A stretch of 64,000 nt of DNA, from positions 806,001-870,000 of the forward strand of contig BLAL01000215.1 of the NCBI GenBank assembly GCA_015698045.1, given 5' to 3'. The translations under genes and the position numbers were made by a program. This document shows positions 43,623 to 55,689 of this stretch, in pieces (position 1 is the first letter of the stretch; each line of letters opens with the position of its first letter). The notes below the pieces were generated by a model. The model made no database searches. It had not been told where the DNA came from and was given only the letters and a program-made list of their open reading frames with translations. This DNA comes from Rhizophagus clarus (Eukaryota > Glomeromycota > Glomeromycetes > Glomerales > Glomeraceae).

Positions 43623-44291
43623 ACAATATGGTCCAAAGATCAGTTAAATTACTTAATTGAAAAAAGAAAAAGTGAAAATGAAAATTATCATCAATTAAAT
43701 AATAACATGAGATACAATTACTGGAAAACTCTTGCGAGTGAAATAAATATTAAATTTGGAACAGATTATTCAGGAAAAAAGTGTAAAGAAAAATTCTACG
43801 GATTAGTGCGTGCTTATAAGGTATATAAATAAAATATTTCGTATCACTAATATAAATACTAAACATGACATGATTTTATCAGAAAATGAAAAAATATGTA
43901 GATGGCGATCCCAAGGGTAAGAAAACGATGTTAGGAGAAATGTTTTTCGAAGAATTTAAAGAACATTTCTGGGAAAAACCAAGTAAATATCACAAATATA
44001 AATATTAAATATTTTTATATTTAAATTTTATTAATTAATTGTTCTTTATTATTAGGAACGAATTATGATATAATTCACGATATTAACGAAAGGTCGAAAG
44101 CGACGTCCCAGGCGACAACTCCCTTAAATTATTCTCCTCTCTCATCGCCGCCACCACCACCTCCTCCTTATTCACCACCTAATATTATCAATCTAACTTC
44201 GCCACCACCACCACCACCTCCTTCTTCACCACCACCTCCTTCTTCACTACCACCTCCTTCTTCACCACCCAACATTATCAACATAGATTGA
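43623..44291 (+). CDS. SANT/trihelix-like DNA-binding gene with proline-rich tail (E2 copy)
   Basis: The first visible exon ends at 43820 and encodes IWSKDQLNYLIEKRKSENEN, YWKTLASEINIKFGTDYSGK and CKEKFYGLVRAYK. This three-helix Myb/SANT-like (trihelix) DNA-binding pattern has its conserved Trp residues. Exon 2 43883-43982 and exon 3 44056-44291 join in frame via introns of 62 and 73 bp. Exon 3 encodes a tail with repeated runs of 5-7 prolines (SSPPPPPPPYSPPNI-like). The 5' start is unresolved; no ATG is in frame at the exon's left edge, so an upstream exon is expected. A plausible DNA-binding partner of the transposase. Confidence 0.65.
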
Positions 44292-44405
44292 TAACAACAA
44301 TGTGTGTATATAAATTCAATTATTCAAAATTTTAATTGATAACAACAATGTGTGTATATAAATTCAATTATTCAAAATTTTATTACAAATTTTTTTTTTT
44401 CAAAT

Positions 44406-44549
44406 GTAGATGAATTTCCTCTTTGTATCCATTTGCTTTCTGATGAACATCAACAGCTTTCTAGCGAGGCATTAGAAGCTGGACGTATTTGTGCTAACAA
44501 ATATATTTTAAAATTGGCCAGGGCAAATATTTTTGAGCTAGTATTATAA
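44406..44549 (+). pseudogene. RPL10: Captured fragment of ribosomal protein uL16 (RPL10/L10e), E2 copy
   Basis: The sequence TTTTTTTCAAATGTAG precedes GATGAATTTCC, resembling an intron acceptor at an exon start. The 44406-44510 frame encodes [26 protein letters not shown] and [10 protein letters not shown], matching a conserved stretch of eukaryotic uL16/RPL10. The last ten residues diverge and end at TAA 44547-44549. Neither upstream nor downstream uL16 sequence is found nearby. Confidence 0.8.
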
Positions 44550-45366
44550 TTAATCAATTATAAAAAAATATATATATAATATGAATATAAATAAACTATT
44601 TATTGCTTTATTATATAAGTAAGTTTTTAAATGGTTTGATATTTTCATTTGATATGATATTTTATAATTCATATAAATAAACTTTTCGATGGCTTTTTGA
44701 ATGGAAAAAGAAATTTACAGAAATCGATAATGTTCTTCAAAAGAAATTTTTTATAAATCATTTAAATTACAGTTTGAAATTCAACATTACAGTCAACTTG
44801 ATATATTTATTCCAGTTTGGAACCGTCATGTACTGTACTAGTCATGTTATACTAATATCAATTTAGTTTTCAAACACATTGTTGATCACCAATTAAGTTA
44901 TTTTCCTTAAGATTATCATGAAATATCCCGAATTTTTGTCGCGTTTTATCTTAAAAATATAAAATAACTTCTTTTCTCTCTTTTAACAAATATTTTTCTT
45001 CAAATATTATTTCTATTTTTTCCATAACTCTCTTACTCTTTTTCCGCTCTCTATTGCTTTCATATCCTTCTTGTATATCTTTGTTAAAGGTAAGCACGCG
45101 CTCCCTGAGTTTACGCTGGTCACTGCACGTATTATAAAGATTACGGTCTAACTAAAGATAAACTGTCTTAAATATTCCAATAATCTAATATACACGATAT
45201 ACCAGTATTGCTTCATAGTTTTAATGATACTGCTTACAAGATAGTTAGGAGTCTGTGGGGTTCAAGGAATAGTTGGCTTGGGGTCACATGGAATGCGAAC
45301 CAGATGTCACCTCCTAACTTTTACGTCCTTTATTTATTTATATATTTTTTACAGACTTCAATAATC

Positions 45367-45838
45367 ATGGCTTGTAGACGTTCCTTTACTTCTCGCCGTA
45401 AATCTACCCTCCATTTCAGACAAAAGTTAAAGAAGCCAACGTTTATTTGGATATTGCTAAAGGTGAGTGTGGTTCATATTTGGTCATAGCTGCTTGAGTT
45501 GATTTCTAAAGGGTGACTGCGGACGCGTTGTAAAGATAAATGTCTTACGCTCAGGATGGTTATTATCATCCAGTCCTGAAAGGATCCTGCGAAACATTTG
45601 TACGCGGTTGTTGAATATTGTGACGTTTATACTTGCTCATCTAGTACTCCTGGATGACCCTTTTATTTTCCTTTCTTTGTTATTATAGGTCGTGTTAAAC
45701 GTATCACTCAACTGTCTTCATCCCAATAAAAGAGAATGTCGTGAACTGGTTAATCTAAAGCGAGCCTTTCTTTCTATTTCTTATGATCCTCGTCATCAAC
45801 CTCCGCAAACTTCTTTCAAATTTTGCCAGATTTTATAA
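45367..45838 (+). CDS. Small spliced gene (81 residues), E2 copy
   Basis: A pyrimidine-rich noncoding exon (to about 45089) is followed by an intron 45090-45354 (GTAAGC...TTACAG). Then comes an exon with ATG 45367 through 45462, an intron 45463-45688 (GTGAGT...TTATAG) and a final exon 45689-45838. Phases agree, giving 81 codons: a basic N-terminus (ACRRSFTSRRKS; RQKLKKPTF), a hydrophobic middle (IWILLKVVLNVSLN), then HPNKRECRELVNLKRAFLSI. The splice signals are among the best in the window and the introns are longer than usual for the region. This resembles a host housekeeping gene layout, perhaps also captured. Family not recognised. Confidence 0.45.
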
Positions 45839-46700
45839 TTTTAATTTCTTTGTGTTGATATCATTAGGGCTCTATAAGGCAAGTGCGCTATTCAATGCTT
45901 CGCGCTGAATGGTTTTAATGTAAGGGGTAGGCCGTCACACCTCGACAGATTGTAAGCAATATACGTATCGCGCGTTAGCAGTCGGGCGATCCCAGCCGCT
46001 TTTATGTTATTTCACTGTTTCATATTTGAAATACTCGGTATTTCCATTCTTCTGCTAACGCTTGCCAACCCTATTCTTTCCCTTTCTTCTTTTTAGGTTT
46101 TCTCTACTATCTTCTTCTACTGTCCTTCTACTGTCCTTCTTTTCGTAACGTTTTCATATCTCACGTTGTTTTACTCTAAAATAGGGTAAGTAATTAATAT
46201 CATTTATATCTTATTCCCTTCCTTCACCTTTCCTGAACATACGTGCCTTCACTGGCAGGTCCATCTATATACCTTGTGTTATAGGTATATGCGCAAATAA
46301 AATACATATTCTTCTGTAGTGAGTTATTCACGATAGGCTAGCCTCCTAAGATATGTATGGGACTGAGTATCGTTACTTGTCTATACACTATCTTATTATT
46401 TCATCATCAGTCAATACTTTGTCGCCTTTTATTCTTCGTCAGCAAATTCTTCGTCAGCAAATACTCTATTCGCCAACACTAACTATTAATTACTTACTTT
46501 AGTTATTCCTATAACTAATATATATATATATATACCTCACTTTTAGCACTTTTAGGTTTCCATCGGCATTGTTTTAACTTTCAAAAGTACCTAATACGGC
46601 AAATTTTCAATTTTTTTATTTCACTCGTTTCGCTAATAAATTTTTATCGTATAGTATAAACTGAAAAATTTGAATTTTATTAAAAGATATATTTATAATC
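45839..46700. other. E2 region with higher GC, no gene assigned
   Basis: Contains GC-richer tracts (45920-46010) with splice-like CTTTTTAG and GGTAAGTAA signals (46080-46195), suggesting further transcribed, spliced sequence downstream of the 81-residue gene. No tRNA fold could be recognised. The inverted twin is at 31127-31988. Confidence 0.35.
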
Positions 46701-46713
46701 TGTAAAATAAAAA

Positions 46714-47308
46714 ATAGCAATACAAATTGATAAAAATTTTGCATTTTTGCATTTTACATATAATTTTGAAAAAGGTGTATGTACATGTTATCTACTTCGC
46801 AAAGTCATCTATAAGCTCATTGTCGTTGCCATCATCTCTGTCAGAAAGGATAATGTCATACTTATAAAAAAAAAATTAAAATAATAATATTTTAAGTGAT
46901 AATTTAAATTTGATTAATAAAATTTTACCCATCGTCGATATCATCATCGCCTTTATGACCACGACCTCCACGACCTCTATGACTACCATGACCACTACGA
47001 TCACCACGATCACTATGACTTGCTGCTAAAAAAAAAGATTAGTATTAATATTTTAAGAAATTCATTTTTAAGTCGTACAAGATCAAGAAAATAAATTTTT
47101 GCGCATGATACGGTTACGGACCAGAATAGTTCTGCTTCTTTATTGCAGATTGTACGCTAAAAGGTGAAAGTAAGATTCGTGATATTAACGATGATAATAT
47201 TATCATAGCAAAAAATGATAAATAAAATATATAGATAACCGGTACACCCTTTTCAGAATTATATGTAAAATGCATAAAATGCAAAATTTTTATTAATTTT
47301 ATTGCTAT
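46714..47308. repeat. Inverted-repeat-flanked segment with RGG exon, E2 copy
   Basis: Mirror of 30519-31113. The RGG-rich exon is on the minus strand at about 46929-47025 (ACGACCTCCACGACC on the plus strand). Confidence 0.55.
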
Positions 47309-48469
47309 ATTTTATATTCTTTCATTCGTTATTATACTGTACTATATGATAAAATATATTGTTTAAAATTTGTGTAACTGTTCAAATGTTGACCAATTAT
47401 AATCAACTTATTATTTAATGATCACATGATTTAATTATTTGTTTATATTGTCATTTTATTTTTTTTTTCTTTTTTCTCTTTAATTTTTTCGCTTACTGTA
47501 AGTCTGTAACCGCTTTCTTTTTTTTACAATATTATCAAATTAACACGTAAAAACACACAAGGTATATTTTTTTATTAATGTTACACTTCTCTTTAACGAC
47601 GTTTTTTTACATTTTTTTCTTTATTATATTCAGGAAAAGAACACATAAGGTATATTTTTTATTAACGCTACACTTCTCTTTTCATATGATTATAAATATT
47701 TTCTATTAACGTCCTCTTGCTAACGTTTCTTTCTTCCTTTTACTAATACTTCTCTTATTAACATATCTGAATTTTCTATCATTTACTTTTCTTAAATTTT
47801 ACTAACGTTTCCACTATCTAATATTTTTCTTCATTGCTATTGTATATATATAGTTATCTTTCATGTTTGCTGTGGTCTGGAACTACCTGAGATTTTTGAC
47901 TACCTAGGGATGAAGTTGTAGGGTACTTGTACATTATTTTTCTATTTTCTTTCTTCTACTGTTTCTTTCTTCTATAATTTCTACTAATTATTTTCTTCTA
48001 CTAATTTTTATTTATTTTATTTCTTTCCTACTAACATTTTTTACTACTAACTATTTCTTTTTCTTCTACTAATATTCTTTTTTTATTATTGTTCCTTTTC
48101 TAACAACCTGTTACTAATAATGTTACTTTCGTTTAATGATCAAATTTGAATATAATGAAAATAAGTAAGCGAACAAGTGAAATCTAATTTCGTTAGTATG
48201 CCACTTACAGTATAATTGATTTATATAATATAGATTTATTCGCAATTTATTGAATTTAGATTTGATTTTACATAAATGTAGTATTGATTTTACATAGATT
48301 GTAATTCATATTTTTTGTTTTTAATTAAAAATAAATTTTGAGTTAAAATTATAAATTAATCTGAAAAAATATATATAAATTACAAATTATAATATAAATT
48401 CTATAATTTTTGCCTGAATTATTAAAAATATTATACTGCCCGGTATATGTACTTGAACTTTATCGTGTT

Positions 48470-48790
48470 CATATCGGGTACCAAAATATGTCCATATCGG
48501 ACAGCTATAAAATAATTATCGGTGCTATCTGATAAATGTATGATTGGTATACGATATTTATACGATATTTATTACAATATATCGGGTATACAGTAAATAA
48601 ATGATATGTGCCCGATATTATAACTACCCGATATGTGTGAATACTTGTGCGATAACTGTAATATGTATCACCGAATTTCCGCATAAACAATACACATATC
48701 AGATACCCGATATGTGTATTATTATCGAATATCATACACATATCCTACAAATATATTACACATATCGGGTACCCGATATATATCCGCTAG
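48470..48790. repeat. Subterminal repeats of E2 (3' end)
   Basis: ATATCGGG/CCCGATAT motifs as in E1. Some palindromes are damaged relative to E1 (for example ATCAGATACCCGAT at 48698 versus ATCGGGTACCCGAT). Confidence 0.75.
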
Positions 48791-48806
48791 CATCGATTTT
48801 GACCAG

Positions 48807-49687
48807 TGCATGTTCCTGCTATATTTTTTCTCCCAACGGCATCTGCATCACCCTAAAGGGCTTATGCTCCTGCCTGTTCTCAGCTACCTATATATTGTAT
48901 GCTATTAGAGATTAGACTTATTTATGTTTGCCCTAGTGGTGAGATTTAGAGGTGAGACTTTGCCGAAAGCGCGTTGCTGAGGTAAGACTTAAATATATTC
49001 GCCCCTAGTGGTAAGACTTTGTGGTGAGACTTATTTGTTTTCATATCTTGTGTACTTGCTCCGCAACTGTGAACATTATATGTCTGCCCTAGAGGTGAGA
49101 CTTATTTTTTTTCACCTAGAGGTTAGACTTTGAGGTTAGACTTAGAGGTTAGACTTATAGGTTAGGCTTAGAGGTTAGACATAGAGGTTAGACTTAGAGG
49201 TTAGACTTATAGGTTAGACTTAGAGGTTAGACATAGAGGTTAGACTTTTTTGTCTTAATAATTGCATAAAGAAAATGTTTTCAGAATGGTTTCCTATATA
49301 TCACTACTTCGGGTTAGACTTTTGAGGTTAGACTTTTTTGTCCTTATGTTTGTGAAAATGAATCGACTTTAGAATGGTTTTCAGCATATCAAGAAATTAA
49401 TAGTATACTAGAATATGCTCAATACTTTTTTAATCAAGAATTTGGATACCCAGACAGGATAAATCTAACCTCTACGAGGTTAGACTTATCCTGGATTTGT
49501 TTACATTAATGAATCAGCTCTAGAATTAATTCTAGGATAACATAAAAATAAGGTATGTAAATTAGGCTTGACAGGTCGAACCGTGAACACGCTCGGACAC
49601 TTTGGTCCTCGGTGTTCGTGGTTCTCCTGAGAGGCAAGCAATATGGCATACTTTTTCCGTTATATTATTTAGGATTAAAAAAAGGCC
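48807..49687. repeat. Minisatellite-rich flank: GAGGTTAGACTTA array
   Basis: No gene seen. From 49110 to 49250 there is a 13-bp tandem array TTAGACTTAGAGG with variants (ACATAGAGG, ACTTATAGG). Further units occur at 48935-49045 (GGTGAGACTT) and 49310-49340. The same motif family and a 46-bp segment also occur at 25500-25600 left of the CACTA pair, showing that E2 inserted into this repeat domain. Confidence 0.75.
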
Positions 49688-49695
49688 AGCGTGTT

Positions 49696-50684
49696 TAGGG
49701 CTCCGATCGGTTCGGTTCGGTTCGGTTTTTGCAAAAACTGATACCGAACCGAATTAATCGGTATCGGTATTAATGATTACCGAAACCGATCGGTAATTAC
49801 CGAAAACTGAACCGATTTACCGAACGAGTTTAGTAAAAAAACGTTTCGCAACGTTTAGCAAAAAAAAAGTTGCGAAACGATTTTTTCTTATCAAATCATC
49901 CATAAAAAAACGTTTCGCAACGTTTTTTATTAAAGTGACAAAAAAAAACATTGCGAGACGTTTTTTTTATATTAAATCGTTTTATAAAAACGTTTCGCAA
50001 CGTTTTTAAATAAAAAGGAAAATAACGTTGCGAAACGTTGTTTTCTATATTAAATTTCCGATGTAAAAAACGTTTCGCAACGTTTTTTACAAGTTTCACA
50101 AAAATAACGTTGCGAAACGTTATTTTTTTTATATTAAACGTTTATGTAAAAAACGTTTCGCAACGTTTTTTACAATGTTCGCAAAAATAACGTTGCGAAA
50201 CGTTATTTTTCATAATAAATTGTTTATGTAAAAAACGTTTCGCAACATTTTTTACAAGTTCCACAAAAATAACGTTGCGAAATGTTATTTTTTTTATCAA
50301 ATCGTTTATGTAAAAAACGTTTCGCAACGTTTTTTACAAGTTTCGCAAAAATAACGTTGCGAAACGTTATTTTTTATCAAATCGTTTATGTAAAAAATGT
50401 TTTGCAACATTTTTTACAAGTTCCGCAAAAATAACATTGCGAAACGTTATTTTTTATATCAAATGTTTATGTAAAAAACGTTTTGCAACGTTTTTTTTTA
50501 ACTACATTATTTACATTTTTCTTATAAAAAAAAACGTTTTTATTATCGGTAAATCGGTTCGGTAAATCGCAAAACCGATACCGAAACCAAAAGTTTCGAT
50601 TCGATAAATCATAAAACCGAAACCGCTCCGATACCGAAACCGGTCGGTACGGTTCGGTAATTACCGAAACCGATCGGAGCCCTA
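49696..50684. mobile_element. Complete hAT-type nonautonomous element, 989 bp
   Basis: Flanked by an exact 8-bp target duplication AGCGTGTT (49688-49695 and 50685-50692). Termini are TAGGGCTCCGATCGG and its inverse CCGATCGGAGCCCTA. TAGGG-type ends with 8-bp duplications are diagnostic of hAT transposons. Subterminal TTCGG/ACCGA repeats surround an internal hairpin-prone minisatellite of AACGTTTCGCAACGTT and its inverse. It has no coding capacity; the frames at 49896-50697 come from the repeat. A second copy is at 1-752. Confidence 0.92.
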
Positions 50685-50692
50685 AGCGTGTT

Positions 50693-51070
50693 AACAAAGA
50701 TGGTGTACATCTTGATTTTAGAAACTTTAAATTTGGGTAAGGGAGATATGTTAACAGGATTTGAGCCCAGCATGATTTTAAGCTTGAATTCGATATTGGA
50801 TTTCGATATGTTTCCTGGTCTTGTAGATTAATTTAGGGTTTAATAAAGATATCAAAAATTTGTATATCGTGAAAGTAGCCGGGAGGCTACACACTATTTT
50901 TATACCTATACGGATATTTTGTCCCAGAACCCCCAAATCTGGCTATATAACGCTGGACTTTTAGACAAATCTGAAATCAAAATATTATATAGTATGGGAC
51001 TATAGTTTATGGTGGGGTGTATTATTTAATTGCTTTAAAGAAATGTGTTCTTTTTTACTTTTAGGATACC
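50693..51070. other. Intergenic, no gene seen
   Basis: AT-rich spacer with TTTTACTTTTAG (51055-51064) just before the next element. That is possibly a host intron acceptor but without a recognisable exon. Confidence 0.4.
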
Positions 51071-51359
51071 AGACACAGGTCGAATGGAGTCAAATCGATC
51101 ACCAATCGGTCATATGACTGATTGGTAACCGATTGGTTACCTATTGATGACTGATTCTTTCAATCGGTCATCAATCAGGTATAAAATCCAAATCGGTTAT
51201 CAACTGGTCATATGACTGATTGATGGCCGATTGATGTATGGTTGAATTTACCAGTTATCAATAGGTCACATATCAGATTAATGACCGATTGGTTGCTAAT
51301 TGGCTTATTATATATTAGCAGATTTTTAGATTTTTTCAATAATAACGTTTTATTTATAA

Positions 51360-54010
51360 ACCATTTTAAACTTTGATAGAAAATTTTTTTTGATAGATTT
51401 CCTGAGATTCGTATTGATAAATAGAGATTCTTTTTTTTTTTGAGATTTCTAAAAGTTCGTATAGGGTATCTAATAGAAAATTTTTTTTTATTTTCTAAGA
51501 GTTCATATGGAAAGAGTTCGTATGGGATATCTGGTAGAAAATTTTTTTTTAAGAGATTTTCTGAGTTCAGTTCGTATGTGATATCTAATAGAAAATTTTT
51601 TTTTGAGAGAGTTTGTATGGGAAGAGTTCGTATTTTCTAAGAGTTCATATGGGAAAGGTTCGTATGGGATATCTTTAATAGAAAATTTTTTTTTAAGAGA
51701 TTTTCTAAGAGTTCGTATTGGAAGGGTTCATATGGGATATCTGATAGAAAATTTTTTTAAGATATTTTTTAAGAGTTCATATGGAAAGGGTTCGTATGGG
51801 TCTGTGGGATATCTGATAGGAAATTTTTTTTTTTGAGAGATTTCCTAAGATTCGTATAGGATGTATTTGATAAATAGATTTTTTTTTTTTAATTTCTAAG
51901 AGTTCATATGGGTATCTGATAGAAAATTTTTTTTTTGGGATTTTCTAAATTTATATGGGAAGAGTTCGTATTTTCCAAGAGTTCATATGGGAAGCGTTCA
52001 TATAGGATATCTTTAATAGAAAATTTTTTTTAAGAGATTTTCTAAGAGTCGTATGGGAAGGATTCGGAATATGGGATATTTTAATAAAGATTTTTCAAGT
52101 GTTCATATGGTAAGGGTTCGTATGGGATATCTTTGATAGAAAATTTTTTTTGTGATTTTCTAAGAGTTCATATAGAAAGAGTTCGGAAGAGTTCAGAAAA
52201 GTTCGTATGGGATAACTGATACAAAATTTTTTTTAAATTTTTTAGGGATGGGATTCTTTAATAGAAAATTTTTTTTGAGAGATTTCTAAAAGTTCATATG
52301 AAAAAGGTTCGTATGGGATTCTTTGATAGAAAATTTTTTTTAAGAGTTTTTCTTAGAGTTCGTGTGGGAAGAGTTCGTATGGGATATTTTGATAAAGATT
52401 TTCCAAGTGTTCATATGGGAAAGGTTCATATGGGATATCTGATAGAAAATTTTTTTTGAAATTTTCTAAGAGTTCATATAGGAAGAGTTCGTATGGGATA
52501 CCTGATAGAAAATTTTTTTGTGAAATTTTTTAGGGTTCGTATAGAAAGGATTCACATGGGATTCTTTGATAGAAAATTTTTTTGAGAGATTTTCTAAGAG
52601 TTCATATGGGAAGGGTTCGTATGGGTCTATGGGATATATGATAGGAAATTTTTTTCGAGAGATTTCCTAAGATTCGTATAGGATATATTTGATAAATAGA
52701 TTTTTTTTTTTTTTGATTTCTAAGAGTTCATATGGGTATCTGATAGAAAATTTTTTTTTTAGGATTTTCTAAGTTTATATGGGAAGAATTCGTATTTTCT
52801 AAGAGTTCATATGGGAAGCGTTCGCATGGGATTATTTAATAGAAAATTTTTTTTTGAGAGATTTCTAAAAGTTCATATGGAAAAGGTTCGTATGGGATTC
52901 TTTGATAGAAAATTTTTTTTAAGAGATTTTCTAAGAGTTCGTATAGGATATTTTTGATAAATTGATTTTTTTTTATTTTAAGAGTTCGTATGGGATATCT
53001 GATAGAAAAATTTTTCTTAAGAGATTTTCTAAGAGTTCGTATGGAAAGGGTTCGCATGGGATTATTTAATAGAAAATTTTTTTTTGAGAGATTTCTAAAA
53101 GTTCATATGGAAAAGGTTCGTATGGGATTCTTTGATAGAAAATTTTTTTTAAGAGATTTTCTAAGAGTTCGTATAGGAGTTCGTATGGGATATCTGATAG
53201 AAAATTTTTTTGTGAAATTTTTTAGGGTTCATATGGAAAGGATTCGCATGGGATTCTTTGATAGAAAATTTTTTGGGAGAGATTTCTAAGATTCGTATAG
53301 GATATTTTTGATAAATTGATTTTTTTTTATTTTAAGAGTTGTATGGGATATCTGATAGAAAAATTTTTCTTAAGAGATTTTCTAAGAGTTCGTACGGAAA
53401 GGTTCGTATGTGATTCTTTGATAGAAAATTTTTTTTTAAGAGATTTTCTTAGTTCATACTATGGAAAGAGTTCGTATGGGATATCTGATAGAAAAGTTTT
53501 TCTTAAGAGATTTTCTAAGAGTTCATATGGAAAGGGTTCGTATGGGATTCTTTGATAGAAAATTTTTTTAAGAGATTTTCTTAGAGTTTGTGTGGGAAGA
53601 GTTCGTATGGGATATTTTAATAAAGATTTTCCAAGTGTGATTCATATAGTAAAGGTTCGTATGGGATATCTTTGGTAGAAATTTTTTTTGAGAATTCCTA
53701 AGAGTTCATATGGGAAGGGTTCGTATGGGATATCTGATAGGAGGGATTCTTTGATAGAAAATTTTTTTGAGAGAGATTTCCTAAGAGTTCATATGGGATA
53801 TTTTGGTAGAGATTCCTTTTTTGTGAAATTTTTTAGGGTTTATATGAATATTTTTGATAGAAAATTTTTTTTTTTGAGATATCTTTTTGAGATATCCCAA
53901 GATTTGTATAGGAAATGATTTTTTTTTTTTGAATTTTCTAAAATTCAGAGATTTTTTTTTTTTTTGAGATTTTCTAAGAGTTTGTATGAGATATTTTTAA
54001 TAGAGAATTT
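51360..54010. repeat. Complex satellite (GATAGAAAATTTTTTTT / AAGAGTTCATATGG family)
   Basis: About 2.6 kb of imperfect tandem units of roughly 60-110 bp built from GATAGAAAATTTTTTTTAAG, AGATTTTCTAAGAGTTC, ATATGGGAAGGGTTCGTATG and GGATATCT. Reading frames here (51440-53918) are repeat by-products and are not annotated as genes. Confidence 0.9.
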
Positions 54011-54614
54011 TTTTAGATTTCGTAACATTTTTTTAAAAAAAATACACTTTTTATTAAATTATATATTAACTTTACCTTTTTTTAATATTACTAATGTTAT
54101 TCTTTTTTCTATATTTTACTAAAAACTCTTCATAATACTAACTTTTTGTATTTGTGTATTTTATTATAATTATTACTAACTTTTTATATTTACACTTTTA
54201 TTAAATATTACTAACTTTATCAGTCATATACTAACATATTATTATAATGAATGTTTTTATTTTAAATGCTTATTAATATAAATAAAGATACTATGTATTT
54301 TATTTGTAATTCTAAATATTATGTGCTATAATAAATTTTATTATTCGTTATATGATTTTACAAAAATTGGTCTTTTGACCATCAATTGACCATAAATTGA
54401 CCATAATTTGACCATAATTTGACCATCAATCAACCATCAATCGATGATCATTGATCTTTCAATTGGCAACCCAATTTGGTGCCGATTTTCGACATCATCC
54501 GGCATCAATCGGGTAGTATGATTTATTGCCGATTGAATATCGATTCGTTTGACTATTCATCAATCCTGATAGCCGATTGATAACTGATTAATAGCCAATT
54601 TGGCATCATTCGAC

Positions 54615-54860
54615 CTGTACATGATTAAGAAAAATTTGAGCGAACTTTTCTTAAACTTGTATTACAATTGTATAACATGATCACAATTAAGAAAAATTCG
54701 AGCGAACTTTTCTTAAACTTGTATTACAAATGTAACATGATCACGATTAAAAAAAATTCGAGTGAACTTTTCTTAAACTTGTATTACAATTGTAACATGA
54801 TCACAATTAAGAAAAGTTTGAGCAAACTTTTCTTAAACTTGTATTACAAATGTAACATTA
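54615..54860. repeat. 61-bp tandem repeat, four copies
   Basis: Unit TAACATGATCACAATTAAGA...AACTTTTCTTAAACTTGTATT, each with an internal inverted pair AAGAAAA/TTTTCTT, able to form hairpins. Confidence 0.8.
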
Positions 54861-55689
54861 ATCACGATTAATCGCAACATATTCGAGTAATATACATATA
54901 ATACTAAATTTTATTAACAAAATTTTACAATATTATATCACGTGACACATGTAATATACAAATAGAAGCTTTTAAAAAAATTAGGTATCCAAAAGTCCAA
55001 GGTAAATTTTAATACAAATTTAAAAGATCACTATATATATAACTATATGAGATGAAAAAATTACAACATAGTTTTTCAATTTATCTATTATTAACCAATC
55101 AAAATTTGGTCTGATTTTTATCACGTGACCTGATCTTAACATGCATATAAATAACTAAACGCGACTCTGTTTATTTTTTAAAAAATATACACTCTTTTTT
55201 TTCTGTTTTCTTACACTCTTTCTTTTCTATTTTCTTCTTACTCTTATTACATTTTACAGGTATATTAATTATTATATTTTTGTCATTAAATTTATTGTAC
55301 TGATTACTAACTATATTTTATTTTATAATATTAACTTTACCTTTTTTTAATGTTATTCTTTTTTTTAATATTACTAATGTTATTCTTTTTTTTTATATTT
55401 TACTAACATCATCACGTATTTTTTTCTTTTTTTTTTTTATAAATTTTATCAAACTCTTCATAATATTAACTTTTTGTATTTGTGTAATTATTACTAACTT
55501 TTTATATTTACGCTTTACTATTTATTAAATATTACTAACTTTATCAGTCATATACTAACATATTATTATGATGAATGTTTTTATTTTAAATACTTATTAA
55601 TATAAATAAAGATACTATGTATTTTATTTGTAATTCTAAATATTATGTGCTATAATAAATTTTATTATTTATTATATGATTGGTCAGTC

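Larger units (their letters stand above)
40486..48806 (+). mobile_element. Outer CACTA element E2, 3' part
   Basis: Resumes E2 after the E1 insertion, beginning with the duplicated CAA. It ends with TIR ...ATCGATTTTGACCAGTG at 48806, followed by CAT (48807-48809), the partner of CAT at 25873-25875. Collinear and inverted with E1: each position p here corresponds to 77827 minus p in E1, with almost no indels. Confidence 0.93.

Noticed and set aside
45839-46010. Possible tRNA or small RNA in the GC-richer part of the CACTA element
   Set aside because: Hairpin-like stretches exist but no A-box/B-box pair or cloverleaf could be traced by eye.
51440-53918. Several plus- and minus-strand reading frames of 66-99 codons rich in FFLRDFL and SSYGKGSYG
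   Set aside because: They lie wholly in the complex satellite and repeat the same peptide pieces; explained by the tandem units.
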